From Pontibacter indicus (GTDB lineage: Bacteria > Bacteroidota > Bacteroidia > Cytophagales > Hymenobacteraceae), in assembly GCF_900156345.1 (NCBI RefSeq), contig NZ_FTPP01000001.1, positions 1,951,372-2,015,371 on the forward strand: 64,000 nt of DNA. Direction: 5' to 3'. The notes beneath the pieces are model-generated. The model did not search any database. It was not told the origin of the DNA and saw nothing but the letters and a program-made list of their open reading frames with translations. A program made the translations under genes and the position numbers. Positions 1 to 8,074 of this stretch are shown here, in pieces. Positions within the stretch are counted from its first letter, which is position 1, and every line of letters starts with the position of its first letter.

Positions 1-51
1 GACAACGTGGTTACCGATGTGGCCGGCGCAAGCAAAGTGTCGCGCATGTAA
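1..51 (+). CDS. C-terminal fragment of an unidentified protein
   Basis: Frame 1 is open from the left edge of the window to a TAA at 49-51 and encodes the last 16 residues of a protein (ending ASKVSRM). A strong hairpin terminator starts 15 bases after the stop, which supports this being a real gene end. The fragment is too short to assign a family. Confidence 0.55.
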   Translation, partial: DNVVTDVAGASKVSRM

Positions 52-66
52 GAAGTCTACAAAAAA

Positions 67-96
67 GGGATAAGCCGCCTGGCTTATCCCTTCTCT
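67..96 (+). terminator. Rho-independent terminator after the left-edge gene
   Basis: A perfect 10-bp stem (67-76 with 81-90, four-base loop) is followed by TTCTCT and preceded by six A's. It closes the plus-strand gene entering from the left, and the A tract lets it also work for the minus-strand gene ending at 173. Confidence 0.75.
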
Positions 97-172
97 ATAC
101 CTTACTATACCTGCTCTTAGTACAAAATAAAACTATATACCCACTTACAGGTTTAATACCTGCTCAATTTGT

Positions 173-1600
173 TTAGTTGTTTGGTGAGTTTACCTGGCGA
201 AGTCCCATCTCTTCTCCCTTGCTGAGGAGGAAAGCGAAGGCTTCGCCAAACTCGTTTTTAACAGTCCCCTCCAGTATCGCCTCCGTCAGCGCTTCCTTCA
301 GCTCTCCTACCGTTTTGCTTGGCTTCAGGTCAAAAGTCTCCATGATGACCTCTCCTGTGATCACCGGCTGGAAGTTGCGCAGTTTGTCGCTTTCTTCTAC
401 CTCTACCAGGCGTTTCTCTACCTTGTCAAAGTTTTGCAGGTAGCGCTTCACCTTGTTGTCGTTTTTGGAGGTGATGTCGGCGCGGCAAAGCTTCATCAGC
501 GCGTCAATGTCGTCACCGGCCTCGAACAGGAGCCTGCGGATAGCAGAATCGGTTACTGTATCCTTTACAAGGGCAATCGGGCGCAAGTGTAGGCGCACCA
601 GTTTCTGCACGAACTTCATGTGCTCGTTCAACGGCAACTTCAGGTCCTTGAACAGCTTGGGCACCATGCGGGCACCGCGCTCCTCGTGGCCGTGGAAGGT
701 CCAGCCCGCCTTTTCGTGATAGCGTTTGGTGTCGGGTTTGGCAATGTCATGCAAAATGGCTGACCAGCGCAGCCATAGGTCATCCGACACTTCCGCCACG
801 TTGTCGAGAACCTGCAGGGTATGGTAGAAGTTGTCTTTATGCGAATTGCCCTTGATGGTCTCTACTCCTTGAAGTTCGGCCATCTTTGGGAAGATTAGCT
901 GCAGCAGTCCCGAGGCGAATAGTAATTTGAAACCATAAGAGGGCTTCGGCGAGAGCACGATCTTGTTCAGCTCGTCGGTAATCCGCTCCTGCGACACGAT
1001 CTTGATCCGATCTTTATTGTCGATAATGGCGTCAAAGGTTTCGGGGGCAATGTCGAAGTTGAGTTGGGAGGCGAAGCGGATGGCGCGCATCATGCGCAGC
1101 GGGTCATCGGAGAAAGTGATGCCCGGCTCCAGCGGCGTGCGGATGATCTTGCGCTTCATGTCCTTCAGTCCATCAAAGCGGTCGATCAGCTGGCCGTAGC
1201 TGTCCTTGTTCAGGCTTATACCTAAGGCGTTGATGGTGAAGTCGCGGCGTTTGAGGTCATCTTCGAGTGTTCCGGTTTCTACCTCGGGTTTGCGGGAATG
1301 CTCGCGGTAGGACTCCTTTCGGGCTCCTACAAACTCCACTTCCCAATCACCGGAGCGCAGCATGGCGGTGCCAAAGTTCTTGAAAACAGACACCTTCGGC
1401 TTGTGCGGCAACCTCTTCGACACGCGCTCAGCCAGTTCGATGCCATCGCCCACACACACTACGTCAATATCTTTAGATGACCGCTTCAGGGCCAGATCGC
1501 GCACAAAGCCCCCAATCACATAGGCATCTACACCCACCTCTTCGGCAGCGGCGGCCACAGTGTCAAAAATGGGGTGCTCCGGTAATTTTATTGTATCCAT
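173..1600 (-). CDS. cca: CCA-adding tRNA nucleotidyltransferase with HD domain
   Basis: This 475-residue class II nucleotidyltransferase adds or repairs the 3' CCA end of tRNAs. Visible motifs are GGFVRD at residues 30-35, the metal-binding DID at 44-46, and RRDFTIN near 118-124, the nucleotide-selection region. A C-terminal HD phosphohydrolase-type domain follows, with HDIAKP near residue 287. The HD form is common in Bacteroidota. The related poly(A) polymerase PcnB shares the head domain, so CCA addition rather than polyadenylation is inferred. The ATG at 1600 is the only sensible start, because GGFVRD lies just 30 residues inside. A hairpin plus U tract sits immediately before the start codon and may regulate expression. 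TsaC-type and cca are adjacent, so both tRNA-maturation genes are in one orientation. Confidence 0.93.
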   Translation of the reverse strand: MDTIKLPEHPIFDTVAAAAEEVGVDAYVIGGFVRDLALKRSSKDIDVVCVGDGIELAERVSKRLPHKPKVSVFKNFGTAMLRSGDWEVEFVGARKESYREHSRKPEVETGTLEDDLKRRDFTINALGISLNKDSYGQLIDRFDGLKDMKRKIIRTPLEPGITFSDDPLRMMRAIRFASQLNFDIAPETFDAIIDNKDRIKIVSQERITDELNKIVLSPKPSYGFKLLFASGLLQLIFPKMAELQGVETIKGNSHKDNFYHTLQVLDNVAEVSDDLWLRWSAILHDIAKPDTKRYHEKAGWTFHGHEERGARMVPKLFKDLKLPLNEHMKFVQKLVRLHLRPIALVKDTVTDSAIRRLLFEAGDDIDALMKLCRADITSKNDNKVKRYLQNFDKVEKRLVEVEESDKLRNFQPVITGEVIMETFDLKPSKTVGELKEALTEAILEGTVKNEFGEAFAFLLSKGEEMGLRQVNSPNN

Positions 1601-1602
1601 TC

Positions 1603-1642
1603 AAAAAAATCAAAACCTCAGGCGGTATAGGAACGCCTGAGG
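1603..1642 (-). terminator. Hairpin and U tract directly before the cca start codon
   Basis: A 9-bp perfect stem (1616-1624 with 1634-1642) is followed on the minus strand by a T-rich run (TTTTGATTTTTTTG) that ends two bases before the cca ATG. It can terminate the upstream tsaC-like transcript. A possible -7 element (CAAAAATA on the plus strand, 1645-1652) abuts the hairpin. If that promoter is real, the whole cca leader would be the hairpin plus U tract, making it a 5' regulatory or attenuating structure. Which role applies cannot be decided from sequence alone. Confidence 0.6.
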
Positions 1643-1755
1643 CACAAAAATAAAGAGATAAAATTTAAGCACGCGCCCAAAATTTTGCCTCAGCTCTAAA
1701 ATACAGGTATAGCAGGTCTGCACCTATATCTATACCTATACCTATACCTTATGCC

Positions 1756-2328
1756 CTAATCCCGAATAACCGTCTGCCTGCCGCTTTCATCAAGCTTTAT
1801 AATCCGCGATGGTCTTGACTCCACTTCTTCGTCCTGTCGCCACAGCGCCACGTAGTCTACCCGCTCCTTTATCGTTTCAGAGATTTCAGAGAAAGCTTTT
1901 GGGGAAGGCTCGCCGCTTACGTTGGCTGAGGTGGATACCAGCGGGCGGCCAATCTGTTGTATCAGCCGGTGACAGAACTCGTCTTTGGCAATGCGCATGC
2001 CGATGCTGCCGTCCTCTGCGATCAGCTCTTTGGGCAGGTTTTTGGCACCCGACAGCACAAAGGTCGTCGGCCGTTCCTGCGACTCGGCTAGCTTTTCAAA
2101 GCCTTCGGGTACGTTCTCAATGTAGCGGCGCAGCATCTCCACATCACTCACCAACACGATCATCGACTTGGACTCTTCCCGCTCTTTGATCTTGAAAATC
2201 TTCTTCACGGCCTCTGCATTCTCAGCATCGCAGCCGATCCCCCATACCGTGTCAGTCGGGTATAGGATTACGTTGCCTACCAGCAATTCTTCCTCCGCCG
2301 CCTGTACCTCTTTCACCAGGTTTTTCAT
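1756..2328 (-). CDS. tsaC: Threonylcarbamoyl-AMP synthase (YrdC/Sua5 family)
   Basis: This 190-residue YrdC-domain protein is predicted to make L-threonylcarbamoyl-AMP from threonine, bicarbonate and ATP, the first step of the t6A37 modification of ANN-decoding tRNAs. Family marks include the YPTDTVWGIGCDA segment near residues 23-35, KIKEREESK near 46-54, and STSANVSGEPSP near 131-142. It is the short form, without the extra C-terminal Sua5 domain. The start ATG at 2328 is clear. It lies upstream of cca on the same strand, but a hairpin with a U tract separates the two. The symbol tsaC is used by family; the short form is also called ywlC-like. Confidence 0.9.
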   Translation of the reverse strand: MKNLVKEVQAAEEELLVGNVILYPTDTVWGIGCDAENAEAVKKIFKIKEREESKSMIVLVSDVEMLRRYIENVPEGFEKLAESQERPTTFVLSGAKNLPKELIAEDGSIGMRIAKDEFCHRLIQQIGRPLVSTSANVSGEPSPKAFSEISETIKERVDYVALWRQDEEVESRPSRIIKLDESGRQTVIRD

Positions 2329-2340
2329 GATTATAATTGT

Positions 2341-2428
2341 TAATTGTTGGTTGTTAATTGTTGATTCTCCTCTTGTGATTGATCCAAAATAATGGGGAAA
2401 TCAATCAGCAATTAACAATCAACAATTA
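2341..2428. repeat. AT-rich imperfect inverted repeat, 26-bp arms
   Basis: Arms 2341-2366 and 2403-2428 match as reverse complements at 24 of 26 positions, around a 36-bp centre. Each arm consists of near repeats of TAATTGTTGATT. The right arm runs into the stop codon of the methylmalonyl-CoA epimerase gene. It may act as a terminator-like hairpin for that gene or be a dispersed intergenic repeat. Confidence 0.7.
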
Positions 2429-2827
2429 TCGAATCTCCTGCGTCAGTTCTACCAGCACGCCGTTGGCGCTTTTTGGGTGCACGAAGCACACCAGCTTGTT
2501 GTCGGCACCTTTCTTGGGCGTTTCGTTCAGCAGCGTAAAGCCCTCTCCTTTCAGTCGCTCCATCTCAGCCAGAATATCCTCTACCTCAAAGGCGATGTGG
2601 TGTATACCTTCGCCGCGCTTTTCGATGAACTTGCTGATGGCGCTATCGGGCGTGGTGCCTTCCAGCAGCTCGATCTTGGTGCCGCCCACCTTGAAGAAGG
2701 AGGTGTTCACCGCCTCCGATTCCACGAACTCTGTCTTATAGGGCTCTACGCCCAGCAGCTTAAAATAGAGGGCGTTTGCCTCACTAAAATTCTTAACTGC
2801 TATACCTATATGTTCTACGTTTACCAT
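2426..2827 (-). CDS. mce: Methylmalonyl-CoA epimerase
   Basis: This vicinal-oxygen-chelate (glyoxalase-fold) protein of about 133 residues interconverts (R)- and (S)-methylmalonyl-CoA, linking propionyl-CoA carboxylation to methylmalonyl-CoA mutase. It opens with VEHIGIAV and has IELLEGTTPDS and GIHHIAFEV, whose His and Glu residues are typical metal ligands of the family. The open frame extends two codons upstream to a TTG, but the ATG at 2827 gives the usual MVNVEHIG start. The mutase genes are not in the window. It is divergent from the iscS gene, with a short AT-rich spacer between them. Confidence 0.9.
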   Translation of the reverse strand: MVNVEHIGIAVKNFSEANALYFKLLGVEPYKTEFVESEAVNTSFFKVGGTKIELLEGTTPDSAISKFIEKRGEGIHHIAFEVEDILAEMERLKGEGFTLLNETPKKGADNKLVCFVHPKSANGVLVELTQEIR

Positions 2828-2864
2828 TTTCAATTTGTAATTAGTCTAAGTAAGCTTTTTTTGC

Positions 2865-2872
2865 TAAATTTG
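2865..2872 (+). promoter_or_regulatory. Candidate -7 box upstream of the isc operon
   Basis: TAAATTTG matches the Bacteroidota -7 consensus TAnnTTTG, 72 bases before the iscS ATG. No TTTG lies at the ideal spacing upstream; the nearest, at 2834-2837, is 27 bases away. The call is therefore tentative. Confidence 0.35.
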
Positions 2873-2943
2873 CAGGGATTCAAAACTAATAATTTCTTCC
2901 ATCTGTTTATAAAACAGTACAACGAGAGATAAAAAATAGTGAT

Positions 2944-4158
2944 ATGCTAACATTTCCGATATACTTAGACAACAACGCCACTACGCCGCTCGATCCGCGC
3001 GTGCTGGAGGCTATGATGCCATACTTCACAGGTAAGTTTGGTAACGCTGCTTCCCGCAACCACGCTTTTGGCTGGCACGCTGAGGAGGCTGTTGACTATG
3101 CACGTGAGCAGATTGCCTCACTTATCAACTGCTCTCCAAAAGAGATCATCTTTACTTCCGGCGCAACTGAATCAGACAACCTGGCCATCAAAGGTGTGTT
3201 TGAGATGTATGCCTCAAAAGGAAACCATATTATTACGGCCACTACCGAGCACAAAGCAGTGCTTGATACGTGTAAGCACATCGAGAAGATCGGTGGCAAA
3301 GTAACGTACCTGCCGGTTAATGCGGAAGGTTTGATCGACCTGAAGCAACTGGAAGAAGCCATCACTGACAAGACCATCCTGATCTCCATCATGTATGGTA
3401 ACAACGAAGTGGGCGTGATCCAGCCGATCCGCGAGATCTCCGCCATTGCCAAGAAGCGCGGCATCCTGTTCTTCACAGATGCTACCCAGGCGGTGGGCAA
3501 GATTCCGGTAGACGTAGAAGCTGACGGCATCGACCTGATGGCCTTCTCTGGCCACAAAATGTACGGCCCCAAAGGTGTTGGTGCATTGTATGTGCGTCGC
3601 AAAAACCCACGCGTGAAAGTAACTGCCCAGATGGACGGTGGCGGACACGAGCGCGGCATGCGTTCCGGCACGCTGAACGTTCCAGGTATTGTAGGCCTTG
3701 GTAAGGCTTGCGAGATTGCCAAGCAGGACATGGAAAAAGACACAGCCCGCCTTTCAGCAATGCGCGACAGACTCGAGAAAGAGCTTTTGACAATCGAGGA
3801 GTCTTATGTGAATGGTTCGCGTGAGCACCGTCTGCCGCATGTAACCAACATTTCCTTTAAGTATGTAGAAGGTGAAGGCCTGATGATGGGTGTGAAGGAC
3901 ATTGCCGTTTCTTCCGGCTCTGCCTGTACCTCCGCTTCATTGGAACCTTCTTATGTGCTAAAAGCATTAGGCTTGAGCGATGACCTGGCGCACTCTTCGC
4001 TGCGTTTCGGCCTGAGCCGCTTCACAACAGACGAAGAAGTAGATTACGCCATCTCACACGTGAAAGAAGCAGTTGCCAAGCTTCGTGAAATGTCTCCGCT
4101 TTGGGAGATGTTCAAAGAAGGCATCGACCTGAACTCCATTGAGTGGGCAGAACATTAA
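2944..4158 (+). CDS. iscS: Cysteine desulfurase IscS
   Basis: This 404-residue class V PLP enzyme removes sulfur from cysteine and passes it as a persulfide to IscU for Fe-S cluster assembly. The PLP lysine is K205 in [10 protein letters not shown], and the persulfide cysteine is C328 in SSGSACTS. Both the length and the cysteine position match E. coli IscS. It starts [15 protein letters not shown] at an ATG. It heads an operon iscS-iscU-unknown-iscA on the plus strand. A 100-base spacer holding an 18-bp inverted repeat separates it from iscU. No iscR regulator and no hscBA or fdx genes are adjacent, unlike the proteobacterial isc operon. Confidence 0.96.
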   Translation: MLTFPIYLDNNATTPLDPRVLEAMMPYFTGKFGNAASRNHAFGWHAEEAVDYAREQIASLINCSPKEIIFTSGATESDNLAIKGVFEMYASKGNHIITATTEHKAVLDTCKHIEKIGGKVTYLPVNAEGLIDLKQLEEAITDKTILISIMYGNNEVGVIQPIREISAIAKKRGILFFTDATQAVGKIPVDVEADGIDLMAFSGHKMYGPKGVGALYVRRKNPRVKVTAQMDGGGHERGMRSGTLNVPGIVGLGKACEIAKQDMEKDTARLSAMRDRLEKELLTIEESYVNGSREHRLPHVTNISFKYVEGEGLMMGVKDIAVSSGSACTSASLEPSYVLKALGLSDDLAHSSLRFGLSRFTTDEEVDYAISHVKEAVAKLREMSPLWEMFKEGIDLNSIEWAEH

Positions 4159-4170
4159 GATTTTAATTAG

Positions 4171-4224
4171 TAATGTATAATGAGTAATGAATAATTAAAC
4201 TTCTGTATTACTCATTATACATTA
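4171..4224. repeat. 18-bp perfect inverted repeat between iscS and iscU
   Basis: Arms 4171-4188 and 4207-4224 are exact reverse complements around an 18-base AT-rich centre. The arms are made of TAATG-type steps. There is no clean U tract after the stem, so it is more likely an mRNA processing or stabilising structure, or a dispersed AT-rich repeat, than a simple terminator. Confidence 0.75.
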
Positions 4225-4261
4225 ATCATTAGTCATTATTAACTAGTAATTATAAACAGCT

Positions 4262-4675
4262 ATGGCTTATTCAGATAAAGTAATCGACCATTATAATAAC
4301 CCACGCAACGTTGGTACGCTTGACAAGGCAAAGAACAACGTGGGTACTGGCCTGGTAGGTGCGCCTGAGTGCGGTGACGTAATGCGCCTTCAGATTGAAG
4401 TAGACGAGAACCAGGTGATCACGGACGCGAAGTTCAAGACCTTCGGTTGTGGTTCTGCTATCGCTTCTTCTTCTCTGGCTACCGAGTGGTTGAAGGGTAA
4501 GACAGTTGACGAGGCCCTGGCCATCGACAACATGGACATCGTGGAAGAGCTGGCATTGCCGCCTGTGAAGATCCACTGCTCCGTACTGGCTGAGGACGCG
4601 ATTAAGTCTGCCATCAACGACTACAGAGTAAAGAACGGCCTTCCTGCGCTGGAGATGGCTAAGTCTCACCACTAA
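4262..4675 (+). CDS. iscU: Fe-S cluster scaffold IscU
   Basis: This 137-residue scaffold protein is the platform on which [2Fe-2S] clusters are built before transfer to apoproteins. The three cluster cysteines are C37 (PECGD), C63 (FGCGS) and C106 (HCSVL). An LPPVK motif at 99-103, the known HscA chaperone recognition site, is intact although no hscA gene is nearby. That suggests the chaperone is encoded elsewhere or that DnaK takes its place. It is the second gene of the isc operon, followed after 15 bases by an unknown gene. Confidence 0.96.
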   Translation: MAYSDKVIDHYNNPRNVGTLDKAKNNVGTGLVGAPECGDVMRLQIEVDENQVITDAKFKTFGCGSAIASSSLATEWLKGKTVDEALAIDNMDIVEELALPPVKIHCSVLAEDAIKSAINDYRVKNGLPALEMAKSHH

Positions 4676-4690
4676 GAACCAGACTCGCGA

Positions 4691-5098
4691 ATGGAGTCAA
4701 CGACCGAGGTGCATGTAGAAAGTGCACGCATTCAAAAGCAGATTGAGAACCACTTGGGACTGAGCGGTGACAGTCTGCTTTTCGAATTCAGAAAGCTGGA
4801 CAACAAAGTGCGTCTGGACCTGATTACGGTAAACCCGCGCCACCATCAGTCTTTCCTGTTTCATACCGAAATAGGATATGACAGAGTGGACACGCTCCGT
4901 AAAATGTGGGACTACGTGCAGAGTTATAAGGAAAAGGAAAGCCCTTATACCGTGCAGTGGATGGCCCGCGGAGACAAGGAACTAAACACTTCCTACTTCA
5001 GGGCCCGCAATATGTATGAGGCGTTGGACAAGCTCTACTTCGGCCGTGACATGAACACAATCACGGTGTTCAGTGTTGTATTGAATCCGGTATCTTAA
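4691..5098 (+). CDS. Unknown protein encoded inside the isc operon
   Basis: This 135-residue soluble protein has no signal peptide, membrane segment or cysteine, so it is not itself a cluster ligand protein. It has a charged N-terminal helix ([12 protein letters not shown]) followed by alternating strand-like stretches and an aromatic-rich middle ([18 protein letters not shown]). The gene sits 15 bases after iscU and 13 bases before iscA, so it is almost certainly co-transcribed and may assist cluster assembly or delivery. I do not recognise the family. The position normally held by scaffold-related genes makes it a good candidate for a lineage-specific isc accessory protein. Confidence 0.85.
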   Translation: MESTTEVHVESARIQKQIENHLGLSGDSLLFEFRKLDNKVRLDLITVNPRHHQSFLFHTEIGYDRVDTLRKMWDYVQSYKEKESPYTVQWMARGDKELNTSYFRARNMYEALDKLYFGRDMNTITVFSVVLNPVS

Positions 5099-5111
5099 AG
5101 AAAGAATTGTT

Positions 5112-5438
5112 ATGATAACAGTATCAGATAAGGCAAAAGACAAAGTATTGAAACTGAAGCAGGACGCTCAGCTTGACGATACGTTTCGCCTACGTGCATC
5201 TGTAGCTGGAGGCGGTTGTTCTGGTCTCTCCTACAACCTCGACTTCGACGATGAAGTGAAGCCGATGGATCAGGAGTTTGAAGACAAAGGCATTAAGGTG
5301 GTGGTGGATATGAAGAGCTTCCTATACCTGGCCGGCACCGAACTTGACTTCTCGGACGGTTTGAACGGTAAGGGTTTCTTTTTCAACAACCCGAATGCCT
5401 CCCGTACCTGCGGTTGCGGCGACAGCTTCTCCGTTTAA
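5112..5438 (+). CDS. iscA: A-type Fe-S carrier (IscA/ErpA family)
   Basis: This 108-residue HesB-type protein carries Fe-S clusters or iron to target enzymes. The conserved cysteines are C36 (GGGCSG) and the C-terminal C100 and C102 (TCGCGD). From sequence alone IscA, ErpA and SufA cannot be separated; the isc operon context favours IscA. It is the last gene of the operon and is followed by a strong terminator. Confidence 0.93.
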   Translation: MITVSDKAKDKVLKLKQDAQLDDTFRLRASVAGGGCSGLSYNLDFDDEVKPMDQEFEDKGIKVVVDMKSFLYLAGTELDFSDGLNGKGFFFNNPNASRTCGCGDSFSV

Positions 5439-5459
5439 AGATAACAGCAGCTTATACAG

Positions 5460-5505
5460 AGCAGAAGAGCCCGTTACATATGTAGCGGGCTCTTCTGCTA
5501 TTATA
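5460..5505. terminator. Terminator of the isc operon
   Basis: A 14-bp perfect stem (5460-5473 with 5486-5499) encloses a loop that is itself a palindrome (TACATATGTA). A T-rich run follows. The terminator lies between the convergent iscA and T9SS-cargo genes and may serve both strands. Confidence 0.8.
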
Positions 5506-5545
5506 CCTTTTACCTTTGGCAGGTATAGCTATGCCTCAGGTATAG

Positions 5546-6853
5546 CTATTTCTTCAGGAATCGTAAGGTCTGCTTCTCTCCTACTTCATTCGAGAGTACT
5601 AAGGTATAGTTGCCATGTCCGAGGCGGCTTACATCCAGCGCATGCGTATAGCCTTTTAAGTTTTGACGCAACACCACCCGTCCCATTTTGTCATACACAG
5701 CTGCGTTGTAAGCCATGTGAGCGAATGGTAACTCTACTTTCAACTCTTGCTGAGCGAGCGTCGGATATACAGACGCTAACTTGGCATGTTGATTCGTAAC
5801 TGCCACAACCTGGTAGTAGGTATACGTAAGGTCCTCGTCAACTTGCTTTAGTCGGTAATAGGAAGTTCCTAGTAGGGGTTCGTTGTCGTGGAAGGTATAG
5901 TTTGTAGTTAGGCTAGTGGTACCTTTGGCGTTCACAATACCTATGGTGGTAAAGTTTTTGGCATCTGCACTACGCTCAATCTCAAAATGCTTGCTGTCTA
6001 ATTCTGAGGCTGTCGTCCAGTTCAGTTCGATTGCTTTGCCAGTTGTTCGGGCATTAAACTTGGTCAGCTCAACTGGAAGTGCCACGTAATCAGGTTCGAA
6101 ATTCCATGTTACTTTGACATCGTCGATCGCTAATCCATGGTCTTGTTCAAGTTCGTCTGGATCATACCAACGCAGCATCACATAGTATCCATCAGGTATA
6201 GCTTCGGGCAAGGTATAGGTGAATTCTTTTCGGTGTTGAGGCGCGTTACCGTCGTAGTGTCCGGCCGTAGTTTTGTTAACAGGGCTATTAAATTGAAGGG
6301 ATGGGACTATAGTCCAGCCTGGTGTATTGAGTTTTACTGTCCGATTGAAGGAGGACGGGTACTCAGCAATAGCGTATGTAAACAACAGACGCTGCACATC
6401 TGTATTTCTACTCCCGACTCGCCACTGTTCGGCAGCGAAGGCAATGTCAAGCGCTGTGATTGTTCTGCCAGAGGTATTGTGCAGCAATAAGTTATAGGTA
6501 AACTCACCGGGTACATCTGCAGTTATACCACCTAATGCTCTATCTATCGAATTTGTATGTCCATAACTGTAAAGACCACCCGTATTAGATGAGCCGTTAT
6601 TAATGTTGATAGTAGTCCCAGGCTTTGACCGATGTACTGTCCAACCATCTGGTATAAATGCTTCTACACCAAGCTGAACCGTGACTACAGAAGAACTGGT
6701 AGTAGTGGGTAATGTATTAAAATCCTGCGTGTAAGTTGTCACAAACCGCCCCATTTCAATTGCCTGCCCGTTCGCAGGTATAACTAAGATTGTTGCGCAC
6801 CATAGCAACCCCAATGCCGCTACTTGTGCGGCATGAGTAAAAATCCCCCTCAT
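5546..6853 (-). CDS. Secreted protein with type IX sorting domain
   Basis: This 435-residue exported protein has an N-terminal signal segment (residues about 8-29, ending near ANGQA). A beta-rich domain of about 230 residues follows, with jellyroll-like adhesion features (IDDVKVTW). A linker (VELTKFNARTTGKAIELNWTTASELDSKHF, two segments) has the pattern found before T9SS signals. The last 70 residues (VYDKMGRVVLRQ, GNYTLVLSNEVG, ending RFLKK) are a type A Por secretion C-terminal domain. It is therefore predicted to be secreted or anchored at the cell surface by the type IX system. The role of the N-terminal domain is unknown. It stands alone, convergent with the isc operon. Confidence 0.85.
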   Translation of the reverse strand: MRGIFTHAAQVAALGLLWCATILVIPANGQAIEMGRFVTTYTQDFNTLPTTTSSSVVTVQLGVEAFIPDGWTVHRSKPGTTININNGSSNTGGLYSYGHTNSIDRALGGITADVPGEFTYNLLLHNTSGRTITALDIAFAAEQWRVGSRNTDVQRLLFTYAIAEYPSSFNRTVKLNTPGWTIVPSLQFNSPVNKTTAGHYDGNAPQHRKEFTYTLPEAIPDGYYVMLRWYDPDELEQDHGLAIDDVKVTWNFEPDYVALPVELTKFNARTTGKAIELNWTTASELDSKHFEIERSADAKNFTTIGIVNAKGTTSLTTNYTFHDNEPLLGTSYYRLKQVDEDLTYTYYQVVAVTNQHAKLASVYPTLAQQELKVELPFAHMAYNAAVYDKMGRVVLRQNLKGYTHALDVSRLGHGNYTLVLSNEVGEKQTLRFLKK

Positions 6854-7139
6854 GTTAATGGCTAAAAGTAAAGTTGTAAATTCCTATAGTAAGACTACTT
6901 TATTATAAAATATTTACACTAACTCTTAACCGTATACCGAAAGTTCAAAAAGGATTTAAAAATATTTGGAAAGTACAAACAATGTTTAAACAACAGAAAT
7001 AGATAGGCATCATACTGACTAATCAGCTGATAAATCACTAATGGCAGAGTTTGGAGTTAGATTGGAAGAGGAGAAGATATAGTGTTCTGAGCACTGAAGA
7101 CTGCTAGGACGGCATGCGACAACAAGATGGGAAATGCTT

Positions 7140-7454
7140 TTACCCCTCCTTACTTACTATCTGATTCAGATTAGCCGTTTTGAAATGCTGGTACACCCTG
7201 AGTACAATGGCCAGTGCCACAGCAGCCTCAGCAGCGGCAACAAGTATGACGAAAAGCGAAAATAGCTGCCCTTGTATCAGTTGCGGATCGTGGCGACTGA
7301 AGGCGACCAGGTTAAGATTGGCGGCGTTGAAGATCAACTCTATACCCATCAGCACGACCACGGCATGGCGCTTGGTAATGACTGCCAGTATGCCGATCGT
7401 GAACAGGGCGGCGCTCAATAGCAGGATATGTTCTAAGGAAACCTGAGTCAGCAT
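7140..7454 (-). CDS. nuoK: NADH-quinone oxidoreductase subunit K
   Basis: This 104-residue membrane subunit of respiratory complex I has three hydrophobic helices. The conserved membrane glutamates are present in the second helix (MGIELIFNAANL) and third helix (AAAEAAVALAIVL), and they form part of the proton path. Its ATG overlaps the TAA of nuoJ by one base, indicating translational coupling. nuoL, nuoM and nuoN, which usually follow nuoK, are absent: the next gene on this strand is a T9SS cargo protein 287 bases away. Confidence 0.93.
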   Translation of the reverse strand: MLTQVSLEHILLLSAALFTIGILAVITKRHAVVVLMGIELIFNAANLNLVAFSRHDPQLIQGQLFSLFVILVAAAEAAVALAIVLRVYQHFKTANLNQIVSKEG

Positions 7455-7966
7455 TATACCTTCTGTTTATCGGTGGCGATGTAGGCGGCTCCCATAAGCG
7501 CAATTAGTAGCAGCAAAGAGGCTATTTCGAAAGGCAGCACAAAGTCAGTCATCAGTTTGACACCTATCAGCTGCACGGTGCTCTTCTGACCAGCCAGCAC
7601 ATCGGTACCGGCCTGTTGAATCCAGGGTAGAGAACTGAAGCCTGCTTGCCAGATCGTATAGCTTAAGCCAATGAGGGTGAGCAGCGAAATGGTGATGCCC
7701 CAGCCTACATTCGTATTTTCTGACATCACAGACTTATCGTGCACCCGGCTGCTCAGCATGATCCCGAACAGAATCAGCACCAGCACACCGCCTATGTATA
7801 CCATCAACTGTGTGACGGCCACAAAATCAGCGAAGAGCAGTACGTATATGGCAGCTACACTTAGCAAAGTGAGGAGCAGCGAGAAACCGGCGTAAAGCAG
7901 ATTTCGCGTCAGCACCATGTAGGCTCCCGAGAGTACGGCAATAGCAGCGAAGATGTAAAAAAGCAT
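7454..7966 (-). CDS. nuoJ: NADH-quinone oxidoreductase subunit J
   Basis: This 170-residue membrane subunit of complex I has five predicted helices. The third carries the VYIGGVLVLILFGIML segment typical of NuoJ, where a helix bulge couples quinone chemistry to proton movement. Gene order H-I-J-K is conserved, and its stop overlaps the nuoK start by one base. About 108 bases separate it from nuoI; that spacer holds no ORF or obvious signal. Confidence 0.92.
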   Translation of the reverse strand: MLFYIFAAIAVLSGAYMVLTRNLLYAGFSLLLTLLSVAAIYVLLFADFVAVTQLMVYIGGVLVLILFGIMLSSRVHDKSVMSENTNVGWGITISLLTLIGLSYTIWQAGFSSLPWIQQAGTDVLAGQKSTVQLIGVKLMTDFVLPFEIASLLLLIALMGAAYIATDKQKV

Positions 7967-8074
7967 TTCCTGAATTCTCGCTTATAGTTAAAACTACGTC
8001 GGTTGAAAGTGAACTGTCAATTAATGACCAATCAAGTAGCTACTGTTTATTTAACAATGTAGCAATTCAACAAT

